Shown: piece after piece, positions 6,318-6,764 of the stretch | Numbering within the stretch: the stretch's first letter is position 1 | Layout of the letters: every line of letters starts with the position of its first letter | NCBI GenBank assembly: GCA_051745085.1 | Contig: JBNJDR010000076.1 | Coordinates: 1-6,764, forward strand | Origin: Halonatronomonas sp051745085 | GTDB lineage: Bacteria > Bacillota > Halanaerobiia > Halanaerobiales > Halarsenatibacteraceae | DNA: 6,764 bases | Reading direction: 5' to 3' | Notes under the pieces: model-generated | The model's input: the letters and a program-made list of their open reading frames with translations, nothing else | What the model was told of the DNA's origin: nothing | Database searches by the model: none | Made by a program: the position numbers and the translations under genes

Positions 6318-6342
6318 AAAAATCCCCGCCTGAGGCGGGGAT
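6316..6342 (-). terminator. Rho-independent terminator of the outer-membrane protein gene
   Basis: On the minus strand a 9-bp perfect stem (GC-rich core CCCCGCC/GGCGGGG, 6324-6330 with 6334-6340, extended by AT pairs at both sides) with a 3-base loop is followed by seven T (6322-6316). It begins 24 bases after the stop of the barrel gene. In the plus direction there is no T-tract, so it works one way. Confidence 0.88.
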
Positions 6343-6366
6343 ATAGATAATTAACTTGATTTATCG

Positions 6367-6764
6367 CTAGAAATCAACCTGGATTCGGGTGTAAATTCGA
6401 TCCCCGCTCATCGTATCCAGCATACCAGCTTGAGCAGATCCAGTTTCTGTATAAGTTGCTCCGGTCTGCCAGATCACGGAATCGGTCAGGGAGTAATCGA
6501 ACTGCATCTCGAGCAGGTAAGATTCGCTCTCAAATTCGTACATCGAACTCATCTGGATCTTATGGAAATCTGCCACCGGTTTCTCGAAGTAGAGGGTGGC
6601 CAGATTTACGTCATTTTCTCCTTCGAGCCGACCCTGGCGGTGATAATACTGGCCCACCAGGTAGAGTTCATTGGCAAAGCGCCGATCTAATCCGATGGTG
6701 GCTTCCAGGCGATTGTCGAACTGGTCCTGATCGTACAGGCTGTAAGCTAATTCCAGCCAGCCGC
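6367..6764 (-). CDS. Outer-membrane beta-barrel protein, C-terminal part (5' end outside window)
   Basis: The reading frame stays open from the stop codon at 6367 to the window edge, giving at least 131 residues; the true start lies beyond 6764. A GTG at 6657 would give a 96-residue protein, but the pattern continues upstream of it without a break, so it is internal. The sequence is a run of amphipathic strands with alternating aromatic residues (WLELAYSLYD, LYLVGQYYH, VNLATLYFEKP, YLLEMQFDYSL, VIWQTGATYTE, RIYTRIQVDF) separated by polar turns. It ends in Phe, the usual C-terminal signature recognised by the barrel-assembly machinery. This supports a porin-like or other barrel protein of the outer membrane; the subfamily cannot be told from this fragment. 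A terminator follows, so it is the last gene of its own transcript. Confidence 0.8.
   Translation of the reverse strand, partial: GWLELAYSLYDQDQFDNRLEATIGLDRRFANELYLVGQYYHRQGRLEGENDVNLATLYFEKPVADFHKIQMSSMYEFESESYLLEMQFDYSLTDSVIWQTGATYTETGSAQAGMLDTMSGDRIYTRIQVDF

Noticed and set aside
6430..6690. 86-codon plus-strand frame opposite the outer-membrane gene
   Set aside because: It is a shadow of the barrel-coding strand, which continues through the window edge and has the strand pattern and terminal Phe.
1..6764. tRNA, rRNA, riboswitch, transposase, inverted terminal repeats or att sites
   Set aside because: Intergenic spaces are short (27-143 bases) and accounted for by terminators, promoters and ribosome binding sites; I saw no cloverleaf, conserved riboswitch core or mobile-element gene.

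Overview
The window reads as chromosomal DNA from a diderm (outer-membrane-bearing), probably halophilic relative of the Firmicutes; Halanaerobiales is my best guess. Three things point there. A Skp/OmpH-type periplasmic chaperone and the C-terminal part of a beta-barrel outer-membrane protein ending in Phe both imply an outer membrane. Gene signals are Firmicutes-like: strong Shine-Dalgarno sequences (AGGAGG type), AT-rich promoters and tight intergenic gaps. The exported proteins are very acidic; the mature Skp-like protein has no Lys and a single Arg. The taxonomic placement is inference from composition and gene content.

Left part, plus strand (1-1662): an exported Skp/OmpH-like chaperone gene with its own terminator, then a separate unit with its own predicted promoter. 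That unit encodes an exported seven-bladed beta-propeller made of near-perfect 40-residue WD40/PQQ-like repeats. A strong 13-bp-stem terminator closes this side.

Right part, minus strand (1667-6764), transcribed toward the left and convergent with the propeller gene: first the 3' end of an outer-membrane beta-barrel gene that runs off the window, followed by a terminator. A promoter that overlaps the terminator T-tract then precedes a compact three-gene run with gaps of 32 and 27 bases. It encodes a MATE-family multidrug efflux transporter, an exported protein with two Fn3-like modules and a discoidin (F5/8 type C) domain, and a CopB-type (CPH motif) P1B copper/heavy-metal ATPase. A possible extended -10 promoter lies just before the discoidin gene, so the last two genes may also be transcribed alone.

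How it may work together: five of the six genes encode exported, inner-membrane transport or outer-membrane proteins, so the region is devoted to the cell envelope. The MATE pump and metal ATPase suggest efflux of toxic compounds and metal. The secreted discoidin protein between them is the least understood piece; all of its Cys and His residues lie in one N-terminal module. No RNA gene, transposon, CRISPR array or integration site was found. No stretch over 300 bases lacks a gene.
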